From: Caulobacter sp. 602-1
GTDB lineage: Bacteria > Pseudomonadota > Alphaproteobacteria > Caulobacterales > Caulobacteraceae
Reading direction: 5' to 3'
DNA: 64,000 nucleotides
Assembly (NCBI RefSeq): GCF_003931565.1
Contig: NZ_RRYI01000001.1
Location: 310,001 to 374,000 of the forward strand
Shown here one piece after another: positions 35,290 to 42,862 of the stretch. A program made the position numbers and the translations under genes. Below the pieces are notes generated by a model that searched no databases, had not been told where the DNA came from, and saw nothing but the letters and a program-made list of their open reading frames with translations. How positions within the stretch are numbered: position 1 is the stretch's first letter; each line of letters begins with the position of its first letter.

Positions 35290-35850
35290 TCAAAACGGCA
35301 GGTCGGCGGCGGAGACCACCTGGGCCTGGCGGGGGAACACCTTGTCCATGAGCGTCTCGTGGATCTGCGGATCGGCGTCCGCGCAGCCGTCGCGCACCAC
35401 CAGCAGGCGATAGTCTTGGTCGGCGGCGGCGCGGACCGTGGACAGCACCACCCCGCCCGTGGCCACGCCCAGCAGGACAAGGGTGTCGATGTCGTGCGCG
35501 CTGAGGATCGGCTGCAGTTCGGTGCCGTAGAAGGCGCCGACGCGGTGCTTCACCACCACGAACTCCGTGTCGAGCGGCGCCAGGCGCGGATCGATTTCGC
35601 TGGCCGGATCGGTCAGCTGCATGCGGCCGGCCTTCTTGATCGCGCTGAACATCTGGTTGCGGTCGCTGACTTCCGGATGCCCAGGGCGAAACGCGACGCG
35701 GATGAAGATCACCGGAAGGCTGGCGGCCCGCGCGCGCGCCAGCACGTCGGCCGCGGTGGCGATCAGTTCGTTGTTGTTGGGCAAGCCGCCGATGATGCCG
35801 GGTTGGAAGTCCATGAACAGAACGGCGGTCTTGGAATGGGTCTCGGACAT
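35290..35850 (-). CDS. Isochorismatase-fold hydrolase B lacking the catalytic cysteine
   Basis: A 186-residue isochorismatase-fold protein. It keeps D14 (VLFMDFQPGIIG) and K101 (VVVKHRVGAFYGTEL), but the Cys position reads G133 (GVATGGVVLSTVRAA). True isochorismatases such as EntB and PhzD also lack the cysteine and hydrolyse vinyl ethers, so this could be an active non-cysteine hydrolase rather than an amidase. It heads the operon hydrolase B, hydrolase A, leuC1, leuD1 behind a clear AAGGAA site. Confidence 0.88.
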   Translation of the reverse strand: MSETHSKTAVLFMDFQPGIIGGLPNNNELIATAADVLARARAASLPVIFIRVAFRPGHPEVSDRNQMFSAIKKAGRMQLTDPASEIDPRLAPLDTEFVVVKHRVGAFYGTELQPILSAHDIDTLVLLGVATGGVVLSTVRAAADQDYRLLVVRDGCADADPQIHETLMDKVFPRQAQVVSAADLPF

Positions 35851-36111
35851 TGATTTCCTTGAAGATTGCTAATCGCTTTTGCCGGCGATCGTCCCGCTCC
35901 GCCTCGTCGGCGACCGGTCTGGATAGAGTTCGCGTGACGTCGCTGACGTGTTGAGGCGCTCTGCGCGCCAACGCCGGGAACCGCCGCCTCACGGCCAACC
36001 CTCGGTGCGTGGCTTCTTAGGCGGCCGGTCGTGGGAGGCCAAAGGCCGGCGTCCGCGTCGCGCCCGCCGATCGGGCCGCTGGCCGAAATGCCGAACAGAA
36101 AGGAAACGATG
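35851..36111 (-). promoter_or_regulatory. Upstream region of the hydrolase-B / leuCD1 operon
   Basis: The gap between 35850 and the small - strand gene at 36168 is 317 bases. No convincing coding sequence is seen. It should hold the promoter for the operon beginning at 35850. GGATAGAGTTCGCG (35921-35934) resembles a CGGATAAAT...GCGAAC stretch before the NCS1 permease and CGGATAAAT before the IclR gene, a possible shared regulator site. Confidence 0.35.
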
Positions 36112-36154
36112 CTGGCGTCAGCTTCCAGAGACAGGCTCCGGAAGCTGACGCCAG
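36112..36154 (-). terminator. Perfect 15-bp inverted repeat after the small helical gene
   Basis: CTGGCGTCAGCTTCC (36112-36126) is perfectly complementary to GGAAGCTGACGCCAG (36140-36154), with a 13-base loop. It lies 13 bases after the stop of the - strand gene ending at 36168 and so could end the methyltransferase transcript. There is no T-run, so termination might be helped by other factors; it could also be an operator or mRNA 3-prime shield. Confidence 0.65.
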
Positions 36155-36167
36155 ACAAACCGCATGC

Positions 36168-36515
36168 CTATGCGGTCGTCGCTTCAACGTCCTCGATGAC
36201 GGCCGTGTAGGACTGGGCGTTCAGTCGCCGCTCCAAGGCCTCCCGCTCCTGGTGGACGGCGCGCAGAACGATGTCGAGGAACCGGGCGCGCCAATGGTCC
36301 CGTTCGGCGCGGGCCTCGTCGTCGGGCGTATAGGCGTCGAGAGTCGCGCGGCTCACGGGCTGCTGGGTCTCCAGCAGACGCTCAAGGCTGTCGATGCGAT
36401 CGCGCATCACCGCGACCTCGCCCGCCAGAGCCATCGTCATCGAGAGCACCTTGTCGATGCCGGGGTCGGCGAAATAACGCGGTCGCTCCCCCTTGGCCCC
36501 TTGTTGTAAATTCAT
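36168..36515 (-). CDS. Small helical protein of unknown function
   Basis: A 115-residue soluble protein. Its middle (MALAGEVAVMRDRIDSLERL) and end (AVHQEREALERRLNAQSY) look like coiled coil. It has a GGGAG ribosome site and lies 33 bases after the methyltransferase stop, so it is likely a partner or regulator of that enzyme. The pattern KVLSMTMALAGEVAVMRDRID is recurrent next to such methyltransferase-like genes in my recollection, but I cannot name the family. Confidence 0.72.
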   Translation of the reverse strand: MNLQQGAKGERPRYFADPGIDKVLSMTMALAGEVAVMRDRIDSLERLLETQQPVSRATLDAYTPDDEARAERDHWRARFLDIVLRAVHQEREALERRLNAQSYTAVIEDVEATTA

Positions 36516-36548
36516 GAAAAAACTCCCGAGGTCTAACGGACGCGGCGT

Positions 36549-37724
36549 CTATTTCTGAACGCCCCAGATGTACCAGGCTCCGCCGCCGCCAAAGTCGCCG
36601 CCCTGGAACACCTTGGTGCGCTGGGCGTCGGCGGATTCGTAGGCGCTGGGTTGCAGGCCCTCGAACGCCTTGGCGCCCTCGAAGCCGGTTTCCTCGGCCA
36701 TGTCGGCCGGAACGATCTCGTGGCTGGCCCCCCAGAAGGGCTCGTTGTTGTTGCGGGTGTCCCAATCGAGCATGAAGGCGTCGAAGGGCTCCAACTGGCG
36801 GTAGGGCGGGGTCTCGGTGTGGGCCACGACGCCGCCGGGCGACAACAGTCGGTTGGTTTCCCGCATGATGTTGCGGATCGCCACGTGGCTGGTCTCGTGG
36901 ACCAGGATATGGCTGACGATCAGGTCGAAGTAGCCGTCCGGGAAGTTCATCTTCTCGGCGTTCTGCTGGCTGTAGTGGACGGGCTTGCCCAGCGACTCCG
37001 CGCGGGCGTGCGCATAGCGCAGCATCGGTGCGCCGACGTCGATCCCGTGGACTTCCGCGTCCGGATAGGCGTCGACGTATGAAAGGGTCGAGTGGCCCAC
37101 GCCACAGCCCATGTCGAGGATCCGGCGCGGCTTCAGATCAGGGAACTTGGCCTTGATGAAGTTGGCGGTGCTGTCGCCGATATCGGAGTTGAGCGGCCCC
37201 ATGCGGCCCATCACATAGACATAGACCGCGCGGTCGTAGACGGCGCCGTTGGCGATGTCCTCCTCGGCGAACTCGGTGTGGTAGCCGCCTGGCATGCAGT
37301 GGATGTCGACCAGGCGGTGATAGCGCGGAGTCTCGAGCGTCGGATCCAGTGTCAGCGAGCCCTTCGAGCCCGAAGCGTTCTTGAAGGCGTCGATCAGGGA
37401 CGGGAGCTGGCGCTCGACCGGCACCTGCGCCGCCTTCCACATCATTTCCTGACTGTTGCGCTGCATCGCGCTCCAGAACTGGTAGTAGGGCTCGCCCGCC
37501 ATGGCGTGCTGGACTTCACGATAGGTTTCCGGCTCGCGGCCCTTGGCCTGCTTGAACTGCGGCTGGGCGCGCACCTGATAGGCCGCCTTGATGCCGAGGC
37601 TGACCGTCGACGCCAAGTGGAATTTCAGCGACTTCACGAACTCTTGCCGTGAATATTCCTCCGACGTGGTTTCGGGCAAAACCGCGTGAGCAAACTGTTC
37701 GGTCAGTTCTCCGGTCACAGCCAT
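36549..37724 (-). CDS. Class I SAM-dependent methyltransferase with long N-terminal domain
   Basis: A 391-residue protein. The first 200 residues are helical and of unknown type. A Rossmann methyltransferase follows, with motif I at 202-212 (ILDMGCGVGHS), acidic VHGIDVGAPML, then NAEKMNFPDGYFDLIVSHILVHE. The substrate is unknown. The start at 37724 has a GGAG site eight bases upstream; an ATG 24 bases earlier is also open. It is divergent from the NCS1 permease and followed by a coiled-coil gene. In a pathway for N-heterocycles it might modify the substrate or be unrelated to catabolism. Confidence 0.86.
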   Translation of the reverse strand: MAVTGELTEQFAHAVLPETTSEEYSRQEFVKSLKFHLASTVSLGIKAAYQVRAQPQFKQAKGREPETYREVQHAMAGEPYYQFWSAMQRNSQEMMWKAAQVPVERQLPSLIDAFKNASGSKGSLTLDPTLETPRYHRLVDIHCMPGGYHTEFAEEDIANGAVYDRAVYVYVMGRMGPLNSDIGDSTANFIKAKFPDLKPRRILDMGCGVGHSTLSYVDAYPDAEVHGIDVGAPMLRYAHARAESLGKPVHYSQQNAEKMNFPDGYFDLIVSHILVHETSHVAIRNIMRETNRLLSPGGVVAHTETPPYRQLEPFDAFMLDWDTRNNNEPFWGASHEIVPADMAEETGFEGAKAFEGLQPSAYESADAQRTKVFQGGDFGGGGAWYIWGVQK

Positions 37725-37988
37725 ATTCGTCACTCCAACATCAGTCATTGCGGAAGGCCAGCGGCGTGTGGGCTTGAGGAAGCAAGGCCTGCGACTTGAT
37801 GAGCCCACGCCGGCGATTTAGCGACGACCGCTCGACGCCGAGCAATGCCGGACCGCGAAACTGTCCGGACCTCGGATAAATCTGCGAACGACATTGTGGT
37901 TAGGGGCCGCGCGAACAGGCTGCCTGGCATGGCGCCTCGGGGGCGCCCCACGGCGCGCGCGCCTTAAAGCCAGGATGGAGACCGGGGA
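37725..37988. promoter_or_regulatory. Divergent promoter region, methyltransferase / NCS1 permease
   Basis: A 264-base divergent gap with no gene. It contains the 8-base palindrome GTCCGGAC (37863-37870) followed by CGGATAAAT (37873-37881) and TGCGAACG. The CGGATAAAT sequence is repeated exactly at 56876-56884 before the IclR gene, which suggests common regulation. Confidence 0.4.
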
Positions 37989-39317
37989 ATGGCTCACAGC
38001 GAATCCCACGATTCAGCGACCAAACGGGTCAGCGACGAGGACAGAATGTCCCGTGGTCCGCTCACCATGGTGTGGTTCTCGCTTTGCAGCGCGATCTTCT
38101 ACCTGCTGCTGGGCGCGACCCTGGCCACGACCTTCGGGACGCGCAACGCCCTGATCGGGACATTTCTCGGCGTCGTGGCCCTGAGCGGCCTCGGCTACAT
38201 CTTCTCACGCTTCGCGATCCGAAGCGGCGAGAGCTGTTACCTGCTGTCGCGCCGGATATTTGGAACGCTGGGAGCCTCCCTCGCCACCCTGATCTTCGCG
38301 GTGATCGCGATCTACTACGCGGTGTTCGAAAGCGCGGTCGTGGCCGCTGCGGCGGTCAAGGTGTTCAGCGCGATCAACTACGTCCAAGCTTGCGCGATCA
38401 TCGCCGTCTACAGCATCGCGCTCGCGGTCGGCAGCATCCAGAAGTGGCTCGACAAGCTGAACGCCGTCCTGCTGCCGATCTACGTCATCGGCCTGATCGC
38501 GGTGGTCGCCATGTCGATCCATCGCTTCGGCTATTCGCGCGAGTGGCTGAACATCCCGGCCGCGAACCCGACGCCAGCGGGCTGGTGGTATTGCTTCATC
38601 GCCGTGTTCGGCATGCAGCTCTTGATGATGATCACGCTGGACATCGGCCGGTTCGGCAAGACCGAGGACATCGAACACCACTCCAAGATCACCTTTGGCT
38701 TCCCGTTCTACGTGGCCACCTTCCTGGTGAACATGAGCGTCGGCATCTATCTGGCCGCCAGCGCCAACATGGCGGTGGTGTCCGAGACAGCGGTGATCGA
38801 CGTCTGCCTGATGGTGCTGGGCGGGCCGCTGGGCCTGCTGTTCATCTGGGTGACCCAGACCCGGATCAACACGGCGAACTTCTTCCTCTCGTCGAGCAAT
38901 CTGCAAGCCTTCCTGCGGGACGCCCTCCGCGTGCGCGTGCCTCGGCTGATCTGCACGCTGCTCGTGGGCGCCGTGGTGTTCGCCTTCACCGCGGCGAGCG
39001 ACGTGCTGAAGTACATCCTGATCGCCGTGAACTATCAGGCCGTGATCCTGACCGCCTGGGTGGGCGTGGCTCTCGCCTACATCACCTCGCGCGCGATTTC
39101 GTCGTCGGAGGCCGCGACGGCGGTGGAAACGCGGACCTTCATTCCCCAAGGTCTGGTCGCCTGGTTCGCCGGCGCGGCCGTTGGCCTGACCATGATGGCC
39201 AGCGGCGGGGCGGTCGCGAGCTTCTCCTCCCCGGTGACGCTCGCGATCACCTTTGGCCTTTATCGCCTGTTGGGCCGGACCGGCAGCCGGGCCCAACTGG
39301 TCAGCGAACGCACCTGA
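37989..39317 (+). CDS. NCS1-family permease (purine/cytosine/hydantoin/allantoin type)
   Basis: A 442-residue membrane protein with about twelve hydrophobic segments. Family-typical spots are SRGPLTMVWFSLCSAIFYLLLGATLA near the start, SRFAIRSGESCYLLSRRIFG, and GWWYCFIAVFGMQLLMMITLDIGRFG. NCS1 carriers move nucleobases, hydantoins, allantoin and other small N-heterocycles with H+ or Na+ across the inner membrane. Single gene on the + strand, closed by a strong bidirectional terminator. In this cluster it is the best candidate importer for an imide, hydantoin or lactam. Confidence 0.88.
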   Translation: MAHSESHDSATKRVSDEDRMSRGPLTMVWFSLCSAIFYLLLGATLATTFGTRNALIGTFLGVVALSGLGYIFSRFAIRSGESCYLLSRRIFGTLGASLATLIFAVIAIYYAVFESAVVAAAAVKVFSAINYVQACAIIAVYSIALAVGSIQKWLDKLNAVLLPIYVIGLIAVVAMSIHRFGYSREWLNIPAANPTPAGWWYCFIAVFGMQLLMMITLDIGRFGKTEDIEHHSKITFGFPFYVATFLVNMSVGIYLAASANMAVVSETAVIDVCLMVLGGPLGLLFIWVTQTRINTANFFLSSSNLQAFLRDALRVRVPRLICTLLVGAVVFAFTAASDVLKYILIAVNYQAVILTAWVGVALAYITSRAISSSEAATAVETRTFIPQGLVAWFAGAAVGLTMMASGGAVASFSSPVTLAITFGLYRLLGRTGSRAQLVSERT

Positions 39318-39323
39318 CAAAAA

Positions 39324-39359
39324 CTCCCCCGAGCGCGCCGGCGAGCGTGCTCGGGGGAG
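39324..39359. terminator. Bidirectional intrinsic terminator
   Basis: CTCCCCCGAGC (39324-39334) pairs with GCTCGGGGGAG (39349-39359), an 11-bp stem. On the - strand the stem is followed by GTTTTTGT, so it ends the operon whose last gene is at 39396-39872. On the + strand it lies seven bases past the permease stop. Confidence 0.88.
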
Positions 39360-39395
39360 GTGGGGGCAGGAGACGCCGCGCGCTGGCGGCCGGTC

Positions 39396-39872
39396 TCAGG
39401 TCACCCGGCCAGGAACCGGGGGTTGCTGCAGTTCCAACACGATGCCGTCCGGATCGAGGAACTTCACGGCCTTGCCGTCCGAGTAGTGCTGACCTTCTTC
39501 CACCGCGACGGTGATGACGTCGCTGAGGAAGGTGACGCCACGTTCCTTCAGCTTGGCGACAGCGGAATCGATGTCATCGACCTCAAAGCCGATACGGGCG
39601 ATGCCGCGGCCGCGCGATGAGACGTCGGTCGGCTCGCCCAGCGGCTGCAGGACCTCGATCAGCTCGAAGATCTTGCCTTTCGGACCGACGCCAATGAGCG
39701 CGATGTTGAGCCTCATGTCGGTGTCGGGCATGCCGCACACCTTGCCGAGATAGGTTCCGCCCCAGGCGTCCGAACGGCTGACGAGCTCCAGACCGAGAAC
39801 GTCGCGATAGAAGTCGATCGAGCGATCGATGTCGCTCACGAACAGGGTCGTGTGATGCAGGTCTGTGATCAT
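39396..39872 (-). CDS. VOC (glyoxalase/bleomycin resistance/dioxygenase) family protein
   Basis: A 158-residue protein with two beta-alpha-beta-beta-beta modules: ITDLHHTTLFVSDIDRSIDFYRDVLGLEL and GIARIGFEVDDIDSAVAKLKERG, ending KFLDPDGIVLELQQP. Likely metal ligands are the N-terminal His, the Glu in KIFELIEV and the final Glu; the second His position appears as Arg (GIARIGF), so metal binding may differ. Such proteins act as epimerases, lyases or dioxygenases. Last gene of an eight-gene - strand operon, three bases after the bicupin stop. Confidence 0.88.
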   Translation of the reverse strand: MITDLHHTTLFVSDIDRSIDFYRDVLGLELVSRSDAWGGTYLGKVCGMPDTDMRLNIALIGVGPKGKIFELIEVLQPLGEPTDVSSRGRGIARIGFEVDDIDSAVAKLKERGVTFLSDVITVAVEEGQHYSDGKAVKFLDPDGIVLELQQPPVPGRVT

Positions 39873-39875
39873 GGC

Positions 39876-40910
39876 TCAGCTCTTCGACTCATCGTCTTCG
39901 GACCGCACCCAACTGGCGCGGAAACGGCTCTGCCGGCCGCGACCCGCGGGCGCGCGAGGCACCTCGGCGTCGGGCTCGTCACCGCCCCAGAGGACGCCCC
40001 CCGGCGAGGCGCGATAGGCTTGATAGGCCTCCGACGCCTCTTGTTCGGCCGCATAGGGATGTTCGGCCCAAGGGATGTGCCTCGCCGGTTCATCCCAGGG
40101 GGTCTCGGCGATGTAGCGCTCGCAGAAGCAGCGTCCCCGAGGGTAGTCCCGCGTGGGCCACGGATAACCCATGGGCCCGTCGGTGTGGCACAGGATGAGG
40201 GCGCCGCTGCGCGAGACGAAGGGCGCATGGTACCATTCCTGCGGGTGGGAAACGACGCTGCCGGCGCCCATCTGGCCCTCGTTGACCAGCAGGATGTCGC
40301 CGCTCAGCACGATGATCTCCTCCCAACATTCATGGTGCACGTGCTCCAGGTCCGCGATCGCCTGCGGGGAAATGTACTGGAAGCGCAGGAACCCGCCGGG
40401 GCCGCCGTCGAAGCCTTCGCCGCTCGGGCCGGGCACGGCGTCGGGCACGCGCAGGGATTTGTGCATCACCCCGTGCGAGCCGGGCACGCTGTTCACCCAC
40501 TCGATCTTGTCGGTCTGGATCACGCGGTTGCGCGTCACCGGATAGGCATAGGCCGGCATGTTGGGGTTCCAGAACGCCAGGACGAGAGCGCCGGAGACCG
40601 TGCTGACCTCCCCGCCGCCGCAAAGCTGCGGGGCATGGATGTAGCCGCTGACGCCGACCGACGATCCGTTCAGGGCCAGATCGCCTCGGAGGACAAAGAA
40701 CTCCAGGGACGCTTCCTTGCCGTCCGTGCGGACGCGGAAGCCGGGCGGCAGTTCACAGACATAGGTCCGCGAGCCGCTGTGGGCGTCCATGCTCATCAGC
40801 GAGCCGCGCATCCCCGCGATCAGATCGGGCGCGTCGAGCGCTTCACGCTCAAGCGACAGGAAGTTGTAGAAGGCCGGCTCATCGCGACGGTAGTGCGCCG
40901 ACTTGCTCAT
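39876..40910 (-). CDS. Two-domain cupin protein
   Basis: A 344-residue protein with two cupin-like halves. The first (FRVRTDGKEASLEFFVLRGDLALNG) lacks clear His ligands. The second is better conserved: ADLEHVHHECWEEIIVLSGDILLVNEGQM with HVHHE-type ligands and HPQEWYHAPFVSRSGALIL. It may bind a metal and act as a dioxygenase, hydrolase or isomerase. The tail is Arg/Ser rich. Overlaps the upstream single cupin by four bases (ATGA), implying coupled synthesis. Confidence 0.85.
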   Translation of the reverse strand: MSKSAHYRRDEPAFYNFLSLEREALDAPDLIAGMRGSLMSMDAHSGSRTYVCELPPGFRVRTDGKEASLEFFVLRGDLALNGSSVGVSGYIHAPQLCGGGEVSTVSGALVLAFWNPNMPAYAYPVTRNRVIQTDKIEWVNSVPGSHGVMHKSLRVPDAVPGPSGEGFDGGPGGFLRFQYISPQAIADLEHVHHECWEEIIVLSGDILLVNEGQMGAGSVVSHPQEWYHAPFVSRSGALILCHTDGPMGYPWPTRDYPRGRCFCERYIAETPWDEPARHIPWAEHPYAAEQEASEAYQAYRASPGGVLWGGDEPDAEVPRAPAGRGRQSRFRASWVRSEDDESKS

Positions 40911-41395
40911 TGACCGCCCTCGGCTCTGCGCACGCTGTCGGCCAACGGGACCGGATAGCCCGGATTGGGGATGCAGATGCAGAGGTGGCGGAACGGCTTG
41001 TCGCCCAGCACCTTCCACTTGATGTGCGCCCCGCGCGGCAAGAGATAGATGCAGCCTGGCCTGGCGATGACCGTGCCGCTGATCGTCATCATCGGCGCCA
41101 GGTGATAGGTGACCTCGCACTCGCCAGACGTCACGTAGTGCAGTTCGTCGTGGAACATCGCCCAGCTGATGTCGTGGCCGGGAAGGAATTCCTCGAAATT
41201 CACCTGGGTCGCGGGCTCATCGATCCCGACGTTGATCGCCTTGTTCATCACCCCTTCGAGCATGGGGAAGGAGAACAGCGGCGCCTTTTCCAGGTCGCTC
41301 TCGTCGACCTGGTACATGCGAAAGCGCGAGTACGCGATGGCGCTCGAGGCGGTGTAGCCGAGCGTGTTCTCCGGCGCGTCGTCTTGTTTGGACAT
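40907..41395 (-). CDS. Single-domain cupin protein
   Basis: A 162-residue cupin. Core strands are WAMFHDELHYVTSGECEVTYHL and VIARPGCIYLLPRGAHIKWKVLG, ending FRHLCICIPNPGYPVP. Potential ligands are His and Glu in HDELHY and the His of RGAHIKW. It is reminiscent of ethanolamine-ammonia-lyase-associated EutQ-type or dioxygenase cupins, but the substrate is unknown. It lies between the bicupin and the two genes with a possible acetoacetate-decarboxylase-like fold. Confidence 0.82.
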   Translation of the reverse strand: MSKQDDAPENTLGYTASSAIAYSRFRMYQVDESDLEKAPLFSFPMLEGVMNKAINVGIDEPATQVNFEEFLPGHDISWAMFHDELHYVTSGECEVTYHLAPMMTISGTVIARPGCIYLLPRGAHIKWKVLGDKPFRHLCICIPNPGYPVPLADSVRRAEGGQ

Positions 41396-41472
41396 GTCAT
41401 TGCTCCTCGGGAAACAGGAGCGTCGAGACTAGGTCGGCCGCGTAGATCGGCGGCGAGGAAAGGGGCGGCTGA

Positions 41473-42165
41473 TCACCTGCCGGAGACGAGCCTTGATCCC
41501 CCCAGGTCGATGCCGAACTCCATCAGATAGGCCGACGAGACGGTCACGGGCCCCAGCAGCGCCGCGGCGTCTCCAGCCAGGGTCAATTCGGCGTTCGCCT
41601 CGCGGATGCGGTGGATCACGTCTTCATTGTGCCATTCAAGCGTGACGTCGGGCTGATCAGCGAACTGGCGCACGCCGTAGACGCGCAGGAACCTGTGCAG
41701 CGGGGTCGTGTCGAGGTCGACCTCTTCGCCAGGGCGGACGACCATCTCGATCTCCCGCCGACCGCCGCGCGCCACCCAGCCGCCGACCGGCGCCCGTGAA
41801 GGCCACACGAGACGAGCGACGCCCGCGGGCACGCGGCCGATCTCGATTTGGGCATGCTCTCCGACCCAGCCGCTCAGATGCGCGTGCCGCACGATCTGGC
41901 GCGAGTTGAAGTAGGCGGCGGCGAACCAGGTGCCTTCTCCAGCCGGCCCATCGCACGGAATGGCGATATTGGCCTCTAGAAACGAGCGCTCGCGGACCGT
42001 GCTCGTCTCGCTGTAGAGCGAGCACCAGACCAGGTAGATGAAGGCCCGGTCGGCGATGGCCGTGAGGGGCGCGGGCAGCAGCTTCGCCACGCGGCCCGGT
42101 TCCAGCTCGCAGACCGCGGCGAGCGAGGTCTGTCCGCAGGCGCGTTTGATCATCGATGGATTCAC
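41473..42165 (-). CDS. Unrecognised protein, possibly acetoacetate decarboxylase-like fold
   Basis: A 230-residue soluble protein. The arrangement KLLPAPLTAI, then SLYSETSTVRERSFLEANIAIP and GTWFAAAYFNSRQIVRHAHLSGW resembles the acetoacetate-decarboxylase superfamily, in which LLP-G-L, a Y/F-x-E strand and an 'RE-GxPKK' segment recur. The catalytic Lys region is not conserved, so if related it may be a lactonase, aldolase-dehydratase or binding protein. It uses a GTG start overlapping the stop of the next gene upstream (GTGA). Confidence 0.6.
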   Translation of the reverse strand: MNPSMIKRACGQTSLAAVCELEPGRVAKLLPAPLTAIADRAFIYLVWCSLYSETSTVRERSFLEANIAIPCDGPAGEGTWFAAAYFNSRQIVRHAHLSGWVGEHAQIEIGRVPAGVARLVWPSRAPVGGWVARGGRREIEMVVRPGEEVDLDTTPLHRFLRVYGVRQFADQPDVTLEWHNEDVIHRIREANAELTLAGDAAALLGPVTVSSAYLMEFGIDLGGSRLVSGR

Positions 42166-42833
42166 AAGCGTTCTCCGACCGCGAGATCGTAGACCACGCC
42201 GAGCGACCAGGCGTCGCCTCGCACCGTGCCCGACCAGCCCATCCCCTCGGCGAAGGTGGCGCTACCGACGCCTGTCCAGAGGTCGGCGACCCGCGGGTCG
42301 ATAGCGGTTACGAGCCACAAGCCACGATCGATATCGTGGCCGGGCGCCGTCACGTCGCCGTAGCGGACCCTGTTGACCCAGCGCAGCAGGCCCTCGGGAG
42401 TTTTGGCCGCCGGCTGTTCGAGGGTGATGTCGAGGTCGACGATCGGCCGTCCGCCGATGGTCCGGGCTGTCGCCGCGCAACCCCGCCCGGGCGCGCCGCC
42501 CTCATAGTAGGGGCAGGCGGCGTGGAAGCGGGTCATCTCGACGTCGGCGACGGCGATGCCCCGGTCGCTCTTGGCGCCCGAGAGCATGAGGTAGGGATAG
42601 TGGAACGCGGTCGCGGGCTGGCCGCCCACCTCGCAGCCGTAGCCGACCGCGACCTCCGTCCAAAGCGCCTCTTGCGGCTCCAGGGGCTTCTTCGCCCAGA
42701 GGTCGAGGTCGATGGAGTCGGCGAACAACAGGACCGCGGGGCCGGTGCGCGGGCAGGCCGGATCGACGATCAGGTCCTCGAGGCCCTTCGGGGGCTCGAA
42801 GGAAAGCACGAGCAAGTCCTGGCCTATCTTCAT
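42162..42833 (-). CDS. Unrecognised protein paired with the preceding gene
   Basis: A 223-residue soluble protein with LWTEVAVGYGCEVGGQPATA, FHYPYLMLSGAKSDRGIAVA and a C-terminal GTVRGDAWSLGVVYDLAVGE. No motif gives a function. It may share the possible acetoacetate-decarboxylase-like fold of its neighbour, with which it overlaps by four bases, so they could form a two-protein enzyme. It begins 29 bases after the MFS transporter stop. Confidence 0.58.
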   Translation of the reverse strand: MKIGQDLLVLSFEPPKGLEDLIVDPACPRTGPAVLLFADSIDLDLWAKKPLEPQEALWTEVAVGYGCEVGGQPATAFHYPYLMLSGAKSDRGIAVADVEMTRFHAACPYYEGGAPGRGCAATARTIGGRPIVDLDITLEQPAAKTPEGLLRWVNRVRYGDVTAPGHDIDRGLWLVTAIDPRVADLWTGVGSATFAEGMGWSGTVRGDAWSLGVVYDLAVGERL

Positions 42834-42862
42834 CGCCTACGCCTCGTTCGACATGTGACGCC

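Noticed and set aside
36112..36154. Attachment site or IS end
   Set aside because: The perfect inverted repeat has no flanking target duplication or transposase and lies right after a stop codon, so a transcript-end hairpin is more likely.
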